Source: UBA2231 sp964415175
GTDB taxonomy: Bacteria > Elusimicrobiota > Elusimicrobia > Elusimicrobiales > UBA9959
DNA: 64,000 nt
Assembly: GCA_964415175.1 (NCBI GenBank)
Contig: CAYPYG010000013.1
Coordinates: forward strand, 1 to 64,000
Reading direction: 5' to 3'
The position numbers were made by a program, and so were the translations under genes. This document shows positions 52,559-63,871 of the stretch, one piece after another. How positions within the stretch are numbered: position 1 is the first letter of the stretch; every line of letters begins with the position of its first letter. The notes below the pieces were generated by a model that worked only from the letters and a program-made list of their open reading frames with translations, did not search any database and was not told the origin of the DNA.

Positions 52559-53518
52559 ATGAAAAGACCTTTCTATAAGAAGAAGCGCTACATCTTCGGC
52601 GCGCTGATAATACTGCTGATCGGCGGGAGCTGCGCGGGGCTGAAGAAGAAGAAGGCCGCCGCCGAAGCCCGCCGCGTCGCCTCGATGACGGCTTTCAAGA
52701 CCGAGAAGGGCGACCTGGTGACCAAGACCCAGGCCGCCGGCACGGTGGAACCCGAGAACCGGGTCCTGGTCACCCCGTCGGTCTCGGGCAGGGCCGAAGA
52801 AGTGCTTTTCGAGGAAGGGCGGATCGTGGAACAGGGGAAGATACTGGCCTGGATAAGCTCCAGCGAGCGCACGGCCCTGCTCGATTCGCTGAAGATGAAG
52901 AACTCCACCCCCGAGGAGAAACGGATGGTCGAGGAGGCCTACAATCTCACCCCGGTCGTCGCCCCCATATCCGGCATGATCATAAAGCGCGCCGTGGAGC
53001 CGGGGCAGTCCGTCAGCCCCGCCAAGGAGCTCGCCGTCATCTCGGACCGCCTCATAGTCAAGACCTGGGTCGACGAGACCGACATCGGCGCCGTGAAGGA
53101 AGGGCAAAGCGTGGAATTCTACCTCGACGCCTTCCCCAAAGAGAAGCGCCCGGGGCGCGTGCTGTCGATATCCCACGAATCCATCGTGAAGGACGGCGTC
53201 ACCGTCTACGAGGTGAAGGTCCTGCCGTCCGGAGAGACCGCGGCGCTGCGCTCCGGCATGACCGCCGACGTGCTGATAACCACCGGCCGCAAGACGGGAG
53301 TCCTGATGGTCCCCAAGCGCGCGGTGAAATACCGCGACGGCGGCGCCTCGGTCTCGGTGAAGGTCTCGCCCGACGCTCCTCTGAAGGACAAGGACATAAA
53401 GACCGGCTCCGCCGACGAGCGGATGATAGAGGTGACGGAAGGCCTGGCCGAGACCGACACGGTCTATTATTCCACCGGCGTCGCGAAGGAGAAATCGGGT
53501 TTCACCGTGGGCTTCTGA
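52559..53518 (+). CDS. MacA/HlyD-type periplasmic adaptor
   Basis: 319 residues. An N-terminal anchor helix (YIFGALIILLIGGSCAGL) is followed by the lipoyl-like half (QAAGTVEPENRVLVTPSVSGRAEEVLFEEGRIVEQGKIL) and its partner half (VVAPISGMIIKRAVEPGQSV), with a beta-barrel domain. The coiled-coil hairpin is very short for a MacA. It links MacB with TolC. It starts 2 bases after the tolC stop and its stop overlaps macB. Confidence 0.9.
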   Translation: MKRPFYKKKRYIFGALIILLIGGSCAGLKKKKAAAEARRVASMTAFKTEKGDLVTKTQAAGTVEPENRVLVTPSVSGRAEEVLFEEGRIVEQGKILAWISSSERTALLDSLKMKNSTPEEKRMVEEAYNLTPVVAPISGMIIKRAVEPGQSVSPAKELAVISDRLIVKTWVDETDIGAVKEGQSVEFYLDAFPKEKRPGRVLSISHESIVKDGVTVYEVKVLPSGETAALRSGMTADVLITTGRKTGVLMVPKRAVKYRDGGASVSVKVSPDAPLKDKDIKTGSADERMIEVTEGLAETDTVYYSTGVAKEKSGFTVGF

Positions 53519-55482
53519 TGCCGTCCCTGATCGACATAAGGAAAGTATCCAAGACCTACGCCACCGGCGCGTTCACCGTGAACGCGCTCAGGGAGGTCTC
53601 CATAAGCGTCGAACCGGGGGAGTTCGTGGCCCTGGTCGGTCCGTCGGGCTCGGGCAAGAGCACTCTGCTGCACATCATGGGCTTCCTCGACAGGCCCGAC
53701 TCCGGCGAGTATTATTTCGCCGGCCATCCGACGGCCAGCCTCGGCGAGGGGCGCCTGGCCGCCATACGCAGCAGGATGATAGGCTTCATCTTCCAGTCCT
53801 TCCACCTCCTCAAGCGCACCACTGCCAGGGACAATGTCCTGCTGCCGATGATCTACACGGGGCTGGGCACGGACGGCGGAAAGGCGATGGACTGCCTCTC
53901 GCTCGTGGGGCTGGCCGACCGGGTGAAGCACAAGTCGAACGAACTTTCCGGCGGGCAGTGCCAGCGCGTCGCCATAGCCCGCGCGCTGGTCAACGACCCG
54001 CTCGTCGTCATGGCCGACGAGCCGACCGGCAACCTCGACGCGGTCAGCCGCCACGAGGTCATGAACGCGATAAGATCCCTGAACGAACGGGGCCTGACCG
54101 TCGTCATCGTGACGCACGACGACGAGGTCGCCGCCATGACCGGGCGCGTGGTGAGGATGAAGGACGGCCGGATAGTTTCCGACGAAACAAGGGGCGCTGG
54201 TCACGCGGCGGCCGCGCCGAGGCCCGCGGCGGTGGAGCTGCCCCCGGCGCGGCTGGGTTTCTCACCCCCGGAGTTCCTGGAACAGCTCAAGGCCGCGTTC
54301 AAGGCCATCTGGAGCCACAAGACCCGCAGCGCGCTGACCGTGCTGGGCATCTTCATAGGCGTCGGCGCGATAATCTCGCTCATGACCATCAGCGAGGGCT
54401 TCATGACCAGCCTGCTCAGCGGGGCCAGCGAGGACGACGCCAAGAAGGTCTGGGTGACGCCGCGCTGGCAGCCCGGCAAGCCCCGGCGCCGGTTCACGAT
54501 GGGCGAAGTGGAGGCCCTGCGGGCGAAGGTCCCGCTGGCCGAGAAGGTGCAGCCAATGCTGCACCGGGACCTGCAGATAACCGTCGGGGACAGGCGCGTG
54601 GACGCCACGATCAACACCCACGAGGGCTTCGAACTGAAGGACCAGGTCCCGCCGGGGGGATACTTCCAGAACCGCAAGGTCGCCGGCCGGTTCTTCACCC
54701 CGGCGGAGAACCTCGCCAGGGCGAGGGTGGCCGTGATAAATCACGCCCTGGCGAAAAAGCTCTTCGACACCACGGACGCGGTCAACCAGGAAATGAAGAT
54801 AAAGGGCCTTTCCTTCGCCGTGGTCGGAGTGACGGAGGACCACAAGGCGGAACAGATGTTCGGCGGCCAGCCCACCGCCTACATCCCCCTCAACACGGCG
54901 GCCAGGCGCGTCTTCGGCGAGACCAGGCTCGGCTACCTGGAAGTGACCGCCCCCACGCCCGACGACACCAAAGAGGCGCGGCGCCAGATAATAGAGGTCC
55001 TGCGCGAGGAGCGCGGCCTGCGCGAGGACGCCGAGGACGATTTCGAGGTGCGCACCTTCGAGGCGCAGATAGAGATGTTCAAGAACACGATGGGCAAGAT
55101 CTCGCTGGTCGTCTACGGCATAGCGGGCATCTCGCTGCTGGTCGGCGGCATAGGCATCATGAACATAATGCTCGTCAGCGTCACGGAACGCACGCGCGAG
55201 ATAGGCCTGCGCAAGGCCCTCGGCGCGCGCAATTCCGACATACTCAGCCAGTTCCTGATAGAGGCCGTGGTGCTCTGCGTGCTGGGAGGCGTGCTGGGAG
55301 TGGGGCTGGGCTACGCGCTGGCCTGGGCGGCCTGGTTCTTCACCAAGGTGCAGCCGGCCCTCGGGGCCGGGACCATCTCTTTCGCTTTCGGCTTCTCCAC
55401 GCTCATCGGGGTGAGCTTCGGCTTCTGGCCCGCCATGCGCGCGGCCATGCTCGACCCCATCGAAGCCCTCCGCTACGAATAG
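53518..55482 (+). CDS. MacB-type ABC transporter (ATPase fused to permease)
   Basis: 654 residues. The ATPase is about 1-230: GPSGSGKSTLLHIMG (Walker A), LSGGQCQRVAIARAL (signature, Cys replacing the third Gln), VVMADEPTGNLD (Walker B), VIVTHDDEVA. A membrane helix (LTVLGIFIGVGAIISLM), a MacB periplasmic domain (about 290-520) and three FtsX helices (GIAGISLLVGGIGIMNIMLVSVTERTREIGLRKALGA region) follow. It exports a macrolide, peptide, lipoprotein or similar substrate with MacA and TolC. Confidence 0.93.
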   Translation: MPSLIDIRKVSKTYATGAFTVNALREVSISVEPGEFVALVGPSGSGKSTLLHIMGFLDRPDSGEYYFAGHPTASLGEGRLAAIRSRMIGFIFQSFHLLKRTTARDNVLLPMIYTGLGTDGGKAMDCLSLVGLADRVKHKSNELSGGQCQRVAIARALVNDPLVVMADEPTGNLDAVSRHEVMNAIRSLNERGLTVVIVTHDDEVAAMTGRVVRMKDGRIVSDETRGAGHAAAAPRPAAVELPPARLGFSPPEFLEQLKAAFKAIWSHKTRSALTVLGIFIGVGAIISLMTISEGFMTSLLSGASEDDAKKVWVTPRWQPGKPRRRFTMGEVEALRAKVPLAEKVQPMLHRDLQITVGDRRVDATINTHEGFELKDQVPPGGYFQNRKVAGRFFTPAENLARARVAVINHALAKKLFDTTDAVNQEMKIKGLSFAVVGVTEDHKAEQMFGGQPTAYIPLNTAARRVFGETRLGYLEVTAPTPDDTKEARRQIIEVLREERGLREDAEDDFEVRTFEAQIEMFKNTMGKISLVVYGIAGISLLVGGIGIMNIMLVSVTERTREIGLRKALGARNSDILSQFLIEAVVLCVLGGVLGVGLGYALAWAAWFFTKVQPALGAGTISFAFGFSTLIGVSFGFWPAMRAAMLDPIEALRYE

Positions 55483-55485
55483 CGC

Positions 55486-56925
55486 TCAATACTTCCCGTA
55501 GAGTTCCAGCAGCAGGTCCCGGTGCAGGTCGTCCAGCGCGGAACCGGGGCCGGCGTAATTGTTGACCACCGAGCAGAAGGCCAGCGTGCGGCCCTTCCTG
55601 GTCTTCAGGTAACCCGCGTAACCGCGCACGTTGCGCAGCGACCCCGACTTGACGCGCAGCGCACCTTCGAGCGGCGTACCCGCGCCCATGCGCTTTATGT
55701 GCCCGAAGGCGTCGGGGTCGCCCGGGTAAGGCAGCGAGTCGCGGAAAGCCGGGAACCACGGCTTCTTATAGACCGCGGCGAGAAGCCTGGCGAAGGCGCC
55801 GGCCTTCACGAGGTTCACGCGCGAAAGCCCGCAGCCGTCGGCCACGTAAAAACCGTCCCCCAGCCCCTGCGCCGAGAGGAAATCGGAAACGGCCTTGCGC
55901 CCTTCGTCCGGCGCGCCCTTGCCGTATTTCTCCAGCCCCATGTGCCGCAGCAGCAGTTCGGCGTAGAGATTGAAGCTGCGCTTGTTGAGGGCCCGCACGA
56001 TGGCGGCCAGCGGGACGGAACTGGAGACCGCCAGGCCGTAGGCGCCGTCCGGCGCCTTGCGCCTGGCCGGCGCTCCCGACACTTTTATGCCGGCCTCCCC
56101 GAGGGCGGCGGTCAGTTCCCGGGCGGCGAAAAGAGCGGGGTCGGGGAGGGCGGCCTTTATGCCGAAATCGACGGGGCCCATGGGGATGGTGCCGCGCAGC
56201 ACGGCGGAAGCCTGGCCGGGGAAAGCGAAGACATAGCCGTTGTCGCCCGAGCCTTCGGGGCCGGTGAGCATGAGGTTCTCGAAAACGACCCCGGGCATGG
56301 GAGGCTCGGTCCTGAGCACCTCGGCCCTTTCCCCCGGCGCCGCACCGGGCCTGAAGTATATCCTGTAGAGATTGTCGTTGACGGTGAGCGCCGACGGACG
56401 GGCGGCGTAATAATTACCGATGTCCTCCCAGGCCCAGGAGCCCGGCTGGAAGCTCTCGAAAAGCGTATCGTCGGCCACGACCGAGCCTTCGACCGAAACT
56501 ACGCCCGCGGCTTTGAGCGCGCCGGCCCAGCCGTCGTAGATCGCCCGCAGCGCCGGAGCTTCCCTGATAAGCTCGGAGCCGGGGGAAGGGTCCCCACCTC
56601 CCACGATATAGAGGTCCCCCTTCAGGGCGCCGCCGGAGGGCGCCGCGGAGGACATGAGCCGTGTCGCGAAGCGCCGCTCCGGTCCCAGGTATTCCAGCGC
56701 GGCGGCCGTCACCGGGAGTTTCATCGTGCTGGCGGGCACCAGGCTGAGCTCCGCGTCCCGGGCGAATATCTCTTTGCCGGAGGCGGAGTCCACCACGGCG
56801 AAGCCCCAGGAAGCCCCGTCCATCGGAGCCCCGGCGGCGGCCTTTTCGACGGCGGACTTGAGCGAAGCGCCCCTGAGCGGGCAGGCGGCGGACAGGACGA
56901 GCAGGAAGACCATCGTTTTCTTCAT
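55486..56925 (-). CDS. dacB: D-alanyl-D-alanine carboxypeptidase/endopeptidase (PBP4, family S13)
   Basis: 479 residues with a signal peptide (MKKTMVFLLVLSAACPLRGA). Penicillin-binding motifs: SxxK in LVPASTMKLPVTAAA (catalytic Ser), YVADGCGLSRVNLV for the SxN region, and KTG-like VKSGSLRNVRGYAGYL. It trims or cleaves murein peptides. The frame extends 20 codons upstream, but the signal peptide and a -10 element fix the start at 56925. It is a single minus-strand gene convergent with macB. Confidence 0.93.
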   Translation of the reverse strand: MKKTMVFLLVLSAACPLRGASLKSAVEKAAAGAPMDGASWGFAVVDSASGKEIFARDAELSLVPASTMKLPVTAAALEYLGPERRFATRLMSSAAPSGGALKGDLYIVGGGDPSPGSELIREAPALRAIYDGWAGALKAAGVVSVEGSVVADDTLFESFQPGSWAWEDIGNYYAARPSALTVNDNLYRIYFRPGAAPGERAEVLRTEPPMPGVVFENLMLTGPEGSGDNGYVFAFPGQASAVLRGTIPMGPVDFGIKAALPDPALFAARELTAALGEAGIKVSGAPARRKAPDGAYGLAVSSSVPLAAIVRALNKRSFNLYAELLLRHMGLEKYGKGAPDEGRKAVSDFLSAQGLGDGFYVADGCGLSRVNLVKAGAFARLLAAVYKKPWFPAFRDSLPYPGDPDAFGHIKRMGAGTPLEGALRVKSGSLRNVRGYAGYLKTRKGRTLAFCSVVNNYAGPGSALDDLHRDLLLELYGKY

Positions 56926-57004
56926 GAGTTGAAGTATACAAAATGGGGCGGCCGGCCGCCGCCGGGAATGACCCGCCGCCCCCAATTAGTATAGAATGTC
57001 AGGG
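56926..57004. promoter_or_regulatory. Divergent leaderless-type promoters of dacB and glgB
   Basis: Minus: TGTATACT, with TATACT at 56938-56933, is 7 bases before the dacB ATG. Plus: TAGAAT at 56992-56997 is 7 bases before the ATG at 57005. Neither start has a Shine-Dalgarno sequence. Confidence 0.6.
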
Positions 57005-58917
<1,913 letters not shown>

Positions 58918-58921
<4 letters not shown>

Positions 58922-59814
58922 TACGCGCCGCCGCCGCCCTGCTCCTCTGCGCCGGAGCCGCCGCCGCGGAAGAAGAGAGCAAGGTCACCCCCGAGGTCCA
59001 GTTCGACCCCTACTACACCTCGGCGGGACTTTCGATAAGCCTGACCGGCAAGCCCATTCCCAACCTGGGAAAGACCTCCGAGCAGGAGATCTATACCCGC
59101 CTGGTCACGCAGTTCTACAGGCCGCGCGTCATGGTGGCGGAGGCCAGCGTCAACCCGATGCCGTACCTGGGCACGGTGGTCAGGCGGAACTGGCCGGCCT
59201 TCTACCGCGACACCGAACTCTCGGAGAGCTTCAACATGGTAAAAGCGGTAACGGCGGGGTTCGAGGAGCCGTGGGCGCTGTCGCTGTTCTTCGGCAATGT
59301 CCTGAACTTCGAGTCGGCCAAGGGGACTTTTTCCAAGAGGACGGGTTATTCTGGGATACTCTTCGACTTCGGCGACTACCATATCAAGGACAACATCCTG
59401 GTGCAGGACCGCTGGGTCCAGGCGGAGGGCAAGCTCAAAGGGGACCAGTTCCTCGACGACAGGACGCTCAAGTGGAGCTTCCGCGGCGGCTTCAAGCTGC
59501 ACGACCACCCGGGAGTGACGAACTCGGTCTTCCTCGGCTTCCGCCGCAGCCGCACCGATTTCGCGGAGGCGAAGAGTTTCTGGCTGCACAACAGCGGCTT
59601 CGACGCCCGCGTGGACTTCGACTCGCGCACGCTCTCGCCCATAAGCCACTCCCTGGTCCTGGAAAAGAAGTTCCCGCTTAAGAACAAGCGGGCCCTCTGC
59701 CTGGGGGCGGGCTTCGTCTGGACCTCCGGCAAGAAATACACCGGCCGCCTGGCCGATCGCACCGGCGATTCATCCGGCTTCAGTTTCATCGTACGCCCCA
59801 ACCTGGAATTCTGA
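58918..59814 (+). CDS. Predicted outer-membrane beta-barrel-like protein
   Basis: 298 residues, overlapping the glgB stop. A signal peptide (MIRAAAALLLCAGAAAA) is followed by alternating polar/aromatic strands such as FDPYYTSAGLSISLTGK, SGILFDFGDYHIKDN, KWSFRGGFKL, SVFLGFRRSRTDF and ALCLGAGFVWTSGKKY. The C-terminus SFIVRPNLEF ends in Phe, as outer-membrane barrels often do. No known family recognised; glgB and amylase neighbours suggest, but do not show, a link to glucan uptake. Confidence 0.65.
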
Positions 59815-59923
59815 CCTGCCCTAAAGGCCTATCTCCAGCCTTCCCCCAGTGCCCTCGCAGGATTTAAAGCGGCGGGCCATAATATAGTATCATTGACCCG
59901 TATCAAGGGAGTTCGGAGGACAG
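59815..59923 (+). promoter_or_regulatory. Promoter region of the alpha-amylase gene
   Basis: TATAGT at 59883-59888 is a likely -10 element and GGAGG (59915-59919) the ribosome-binding site. Nothing else was found. Confidence 0.45.
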
Positions 59924-61360
59924 ATGTTCAAGACAGTCTCTTTCCTTTCCCTCATCCCGGCTTTACTCATCGGCGCATACCCGCTGCGCGCGCAATCGGC
60001 CATAGAGGCCCTGGCCAGGACGGCTCCCGACGCGGAACGCGCCATACCCGCTCCGGCCGAGCCCAAAGCCGCGTATTCGCGCAGCCCCAGGGCCCGCCAG
60101 GACTGGCAGGCCGCCATTACGCTCTACTCCGCCAAGAACTTCACCCCCGCCCCGGCCCGCAGGATAAACCTGGAGACCTCCTCCGCGGTGATGCTGCAGG
60201 GCTTCCACTGGTACGCCGACAGCTACTGGCTGAACCTGCCGAAAGGCTGGTGGGGCAAGCTGGCCGAGAAGGCCCCCGAAGTGGGCGCCGCCGGTTTCGA
60301 CATGATCTGGTTCCCGCCCGTCTCCCGCGGCAGCTATTACCCGACCGAGTGGTACGACCTGGACTCGCAATGGGGCAAAAAAGAGGTCCTGATCGAGGCC
60401 GTGCGCGCGATGAAGGCCCACGGGGTCAGCCCGGTGGCCGACATAGTGCTCAACCACCGCAACGGCACCCTGGACTGGGCCGATTTCACCAGCCCCGACT
60501 GGCCGACCACGGCCGTAGTCAAGGACGACGAGTGGCAGGGGATGAAAAGCCCCAATTACGACGAGGGACAGGGCGATCACGGCTGCCGCGACCTCGACCA
60601 CAACAACGACCTGGTGCGCGAGGACGCCAAGGTCTTCCTGCGCTGGCTGCGCTACACCATAGGCTTCGACGGCTGGCGCTACGACATGGTCAAAGGCTAC
60701 AGGCCCGAACGTGTACGCGACTATAACGCCGCCTCCGGACCCGGCTTCTCGGTGGGAGAGTACTACGATACCAACCGCCAGCTGCTGGTCGACTGGGTGG
60801 ACGGCACCGGCTCAGGCGACAAGTCCGACGCCTCGACGATCTTCGATTTCACCACCCGCTACAGCCTGGTGGCCGCGGTCGAGGGCGAGCGTTATGATTT
60901 CCTCAACGACAACGGCAGGCCTTCGGGCGTCATGGGCTGGTGGCCGGCCAAGGCCGTCACCTTCGTGGAGAACCACGACACTTCGCCGCGCGACCCCCAG
61001 TTCCTGCAGAACGCCTCGCACGAGTACCGGGTACAGCGCCAGATGGGCTACGCCTACATCCTCACCCATCCCGGCACGCCCAGCGTTTTCTGGCCGCATT
61101 TCTTCGACTGGGGCGCCGAATACCGGGCCAAGCTGCAGTCGCTTATCAATATCCGCAAGTCCGCCGGCGTGACCGCCGTCAGCCCGGTGCAGATCCTGGC
61201 CGCCTACAACGAGCTCTACGCCGCGATGGTAACGGGACAGAACAAATACGTGGTGCTCAAACTGGGCCGGAACTGGGGCTGGGAGCCCGGGCCGGGCTGG
61301 AACCTGGAAGCCAGCGGCGAACGCTGGGCGGTCTGGACCCAGCCCGTCACCAGGCCCTGA
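59924..61360 (+). CDS. Secreted alpha-amylase (GH13)
   Basis: 478 residues with a signal peptide (MFKTVSFLSLIPALLIGAYPLRA). GH13 regions I-IV: VADIVLNHRNG, GWRYDMVKGYRP (nucleophile Asp), FSVGEYYD (acid/base Glu) and VTFVENHDTSPRD (third Asp). All catalytic residues are present. It hydrolyses alpha-1,4-glucans in the periplasm or outside. The architecture resembles plant-like/group GH13_6 enzymes (VMLQGFHWYADSYW). Confidence 0.94.
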   Translation: MFKTVSFLSLIPALLIGAYPLRAQSAIEALARTAPDAERAIPAPAEPKAAYSRSPRARQDWQAAITLYSAKNFTPAPARRINLETSSAVMLQGFHWYADSYWLNLPKGWWGKLAEKAPEVGAAGFDMIWFPPVSRGSYYPTEWYDLDSQWGKKEVLIEAVRAMKAHGVSPVADIVLNHRNGTLDWADFTSPDWPTTAVVKDDEWQGMKSPNYDEGQGDHGCRDLDHNNDLVREDAKVFLRWLRYTIGFDGWRYDMVKGYRPERVRDYNAASGPGFSVGEYYDTNRQLLVDWVDGTGSGDKSDASTIFDFTTRYSLVAAVEGERYDFLNDNGRPSGVMGWWPAKAVTFVENHDTSPRDPQFLQNASHEYRVQRQMGYAYILTHPGTPSVFWPHFFDWGAEYRAKLQSLINIRKSAGVTAVSPVQILAAYNELYAAMVTGQNKYVVLKLGRNWGWEPGPGWNLEASGERWAVWTQPVTRP

Positions 61361-61366
61361 TAGGAT

Positions 61367-61466
61367 AGGGGACGCTGATTACTAAATTCCTAATTGTCAT
61401 CGTTTGGACCGCAAGTTGACGGTGACACGCGCAATTAGGAATTTAGTAATCAGCGTCCCCTTTTTT
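61367..61466. repeat. Long perfect inverted repeat between convergent genes
   Basis: Arms 61368-61396 and 61432-61460 are perfect 29-bp reverse complements, beginning GGGGACGCTGATTACTAAAT, with a 35-base centre where TCATCG and CGGTGA can pair further. A TTTTTT run follows on plus. It sits exactly between the amylase and aldolase stops, so it can act as a bidirectional terminator. The GGGGACGCTGATTACTAAAT-type sequence recalls repeats associated with REP-type tyrosine transposases; this is from memory. Confidence 0.75.
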
Positions 61467-62388
61467 ATTTGCGGCTGTAGCGCCCGCCTTTCATATCCTC
61501 GAGGTAGTCCCTGTCCGCCTTTGTGAGGAAGCGCGGGGTCCAGCCCAGCGTATCGGCGCAGTCCAGCATATAGAAAAGGGCGGTCAGCACCTCGTTGACC
61601 GCGGCCATATCCTTCCCCGAACCTTCCAGTTCCGCCTGGCCGCAATAGAGCGCCTGGTCGGGCGAGAGCACATTGTCCAGCATGAAGGCCTTTCCCCTGC
61701 GCGCCAGTTTTTCCCGGTTATGCGCCGACAGTCCCGCGGCGGGATAGTCCGCCGCCGGGTAAGGAGGCAGCCGCAGCGCGGCGCGGATCTCCGCGTTGAC
61801 GCGCAGCGCCCGCTCCAGCGCCGCCTCCGGCCCCGGAGCGCTCACCACGAGGCCGTGATTGGCCAGGAAAAGGACCTGCGTCCCCGTGGCCCTGCCGGGG
61901 CCGTCCACGGCGCAGCAGAGCCGCGCGCCGGGAGGGACATAATCTATCCAGACAGAGCCGGGAAAAAGCCGCGCCGCGACCTGGCGCCCTTCGGCCGTTA
62001 TATTCAGGAGATTGGCGTAGGCGGAATGGACATGGACCACGGCGGTATTTAAAAGCGCGTGGAAGCCTGTCTCTACCGAAGGCTTGGCCGGGACCGTCCC
62101 CTTTACCGGCAGCGACTGGGCGCAGAGATAGTCCAGCAGCTCGCCGTCGCCCGGACGGCAGCCGGCCAGCTTCCTTTTTATATTGCCGTGATTGACCAGA
62201 GCGTAGCCCGAGGCCGCCGTCATGGCCGCGAGCCGGGAACCGGAAGCCTTTATCAGCATCCGCTCCGGGCCTATCTTGAGCGAGACGTTCCCCCCGCCGC
62301 CCTGCGTCAGGTCCGGCCCGGCGCCGGCGGCGCGGGCCAGGGCGGCGAGCCTGGCGGCGGAATTATCCAGCGAAGGGTCGAAAGGCAT
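61465..62388 (-). CDS. Class II aldolase/adducin-family protein
   Basis: 307 residues. TQGGGGNVSLKIG (phosphate-binding), MLIKASGSRLAAM, TAVVHVHSAYANLL (zinc-binding HxH) and VLFLANHGLVVSAPGPE (zinc His) match rhamnulose/fuculose-phosphate-aldolase relatives. The catalytic Glu is presumably in SVETGFHALL. It would split or epimerise a sugar phosphate; the substrate is unknown. It begins directly after the xerC stop. Confidence 0.85.
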   Translation of the reverse strand: MPFDPSLDNSAARLAALARAAGAGPDLTQGGGGNVSLKIGPERMLIKASGSRLAAMTAASGYALVNHGNIKRKLAGCRPGDGELLDYLCAQSLPVKGTVPAKPSVETGFHALLNTAVVHVHSAYANLLNITAEGRQVAARLFPGSVWIDYVPPGARLCCAVDGPGRATGTQVLFLANHGLVVSAPGPEAALERALRVNAEIRAALRLPPYPAADYPAAGLSAHNREKLARRGKAFMLDNVLSPDQALYCGQAELEGSGKDMAAVNEVLTALFYMLDCADTLGWTPRFLTKADRDYLEDMKGGRYSRK

Positions 62389-63312
62389 CTAGGCCCCTCT
62401 CTTTTTGGGCGAGCGGGGATGGGCCTTCTCGTATACTTCTTTCAGGCGCTCGAGCGAGACATGGGTGTAGACCTGCGTGGTCTCCAGGTTCTTGTGCCCC
62501 AGCATCTCCTGCACCGAGCGCAGGTCGCAGCCGTGATCGAGCAGGTGGGTGGCGAAGGAGTGGCGCAGGGCGTGAGGGTTGAGGCTGCGCGCGAAGCGGG
62601 CCTGGCGGGCCAGCTTCTTCACTATCAGCGCCAGGCCGTGGCCGGACAGGCGCCCTCCCCGGGCGTTGAGGAAAAGAGGACGGGCCGGCGTCCTTCCCTC
62701 CGGCCGGGACGAGAGATAGGCCCGCAGCGCTTCGAGCGCCTTGTCCCCTACGGGGACCAGCCTCTCCTTAGAGCCCTTGCCCATGACGCGGGCGAAGCCC
62801 GAATAGAAATCGACGTCGCCCACATTGAGGCCCGTCACTTCGGAGCGGCGCAGGCCGGCCGAATAGAGCAGGGCCAGCAGGGCGTAATCGCGCGGGGCCA
62901 GCGGCTTTTTCCCGCCCCCGGCCGGGACGGCGGCGGGCGCGTTATAGTCGTAGAGCTTGCGTACCTCGCCCTCGGTCAGGAACCGCGGCAGCCGTTTTTC
63001 TTTTTTAGGGGCGCGCAGGAGCGCGAAAGGGTCGGACTCGAGCTTCCCCTCGGCGATAAGCCAGCGTATGAAGGAGCGCGCGGAAGAGACCTTGCGGATG
63101 ACCGTATTGCGGGAGTTCTTCCTCTCCTCCTGCAGCATGGCCATGTAGGCGCGCATCAGGTGGCGGTCGAAGCCCGCCGGGAACTCCGCGCCCTCGGCCT
63201 CGGCGTAGGCGGCGAATTCGGCCAGGTCGGCGGCGTAGGCCCGCACGGTGTGGCGGGAGAAATTGAGCTGCGACTTTATGTGGAGCAGGAAGCGCTCGAT
63301 GAGGACCTTCAT
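62389..63312 (-). CDS. xerC: Tyrosine recombinase XerC/XerD
   Basis: 307 residues. N-terminal SAM-like DNA-binding domain (FLLHIKSQLNFSRHTVRAYAADL), then the catalytic domain: Arg in LLYSAGLRRSEVTGL, Lys in VMGKGSKERLVPV, HALRHSFATHLLDHG (His-Arg), GHKNLETTQVYTHV (second His and nucleophile Tyr). It resolves chromosome dimers at dif. Near topA, as is common in several phyla. Confidence 0.93.
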   Translation of the reverse strand: MKVLIERFLLHIKSQLNFSRHTVRAYAADLAEFAAYAEAEGAEFPAGFDRHLMRAYMAMLQEERKNSRNTVIRKVSSARSFIRWLIAEGKLESDPFALLRAPKKEKRLPRFLTEGEVRKLYDYNAPAAVPAGGGKKPLAPRDYALLALLYSAGLRRSEVTGLNVGDVDFYSGFARVMGKGSKERLVPVGDKALEALRAYLSSRPEGRTPARPLFLNARGGRLSGHGLALIVKKLARQARFARSLNPHALRHSFATHLLDHGCDLRSVQEMLGHKNLETTQVYTHVSLERLKEVYEKAHPRSPKKRGA

Positions 63313-63837
63313 TCAGAAGATCTCCAGCGTGACGTCGAACGGCGTCTCGTTGAGCACGGCGTTTATGGCGCGGCCCGAGGCTTCGCCTATCAGGGAGTTG
63401 GTCTCTTTCAGCGCGGCGGTCCATTCGCGGAACTTCTCCGCCGGCCAGCCCCAGATCTCGATCTTCCCGCTCTTCGGCACGTCGCGCTCAAGCAGCTTGC
63501 GGAAGCGGCGGGCCTCCTCGTGCCCTTCGCGTATCACTATGACCCTGGCGCGGCTGAAGCGGCGGATGACCTTGGTGAGCTTGTTGGTGGCGGTATTGCC
63601 GCATTCTATCCAGAGTTCGGGATAGCCGTCGGGCTCGGTGACCAGGAGGTCGGGGTAGTATTCGAAGCCCTCGGCGGCGGGCCTTTTGGGGCCCACCTCG
63701 AGCGCCGGCTCGCGGTCGAAGAACAGCGCGGCGGCCGCCAGGCGCAGGGCGAGATGCTCCGGCGTCTCCTCTTCCTTGCCGGCTATCAGCACCCGCCTGT
63801 TGCCGCCGTTGAGGTGGAGGTCGCAGCGCAGGTTCAT
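63313..63837 (-). CDS. YaeQ-like protein (PD-(D/E)XK fold)
   Basis: 174 residues. YYPDLLVTEPDGYPELWIECGNTATNKLTKVIRRF matches the conserved core of the YaeQ family (restriction-endonuclease-like fold, with Asp and Glu-x-Gly in place of the E-x-K motif); EHLALRLAAAALFFDREP is also similar. The family function is unknown. It lies between topA and xerC with its stop adjoining the xerC start. Confidence 0.7.
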   Translation of the reverse strand: MNLRCDLHLNGGNRRVLIAGKEEETPEHLALRLAAAALFFDREPALEVGPKRPAAEGFEYYPDLLVTEPDGYPELWIECGNTATNKLTKVIRRFSRARVIVIREGHEEARRFRKLLERDVPKSGKIEIWGWPAEKFREWTAALKETNSLIGEASGRAINAVLNETPFDVTLEIF

Positions 63838-63871
63838 AAGGTCCGTGTTTCCCCGGCGTCGCCGGGCAGTC

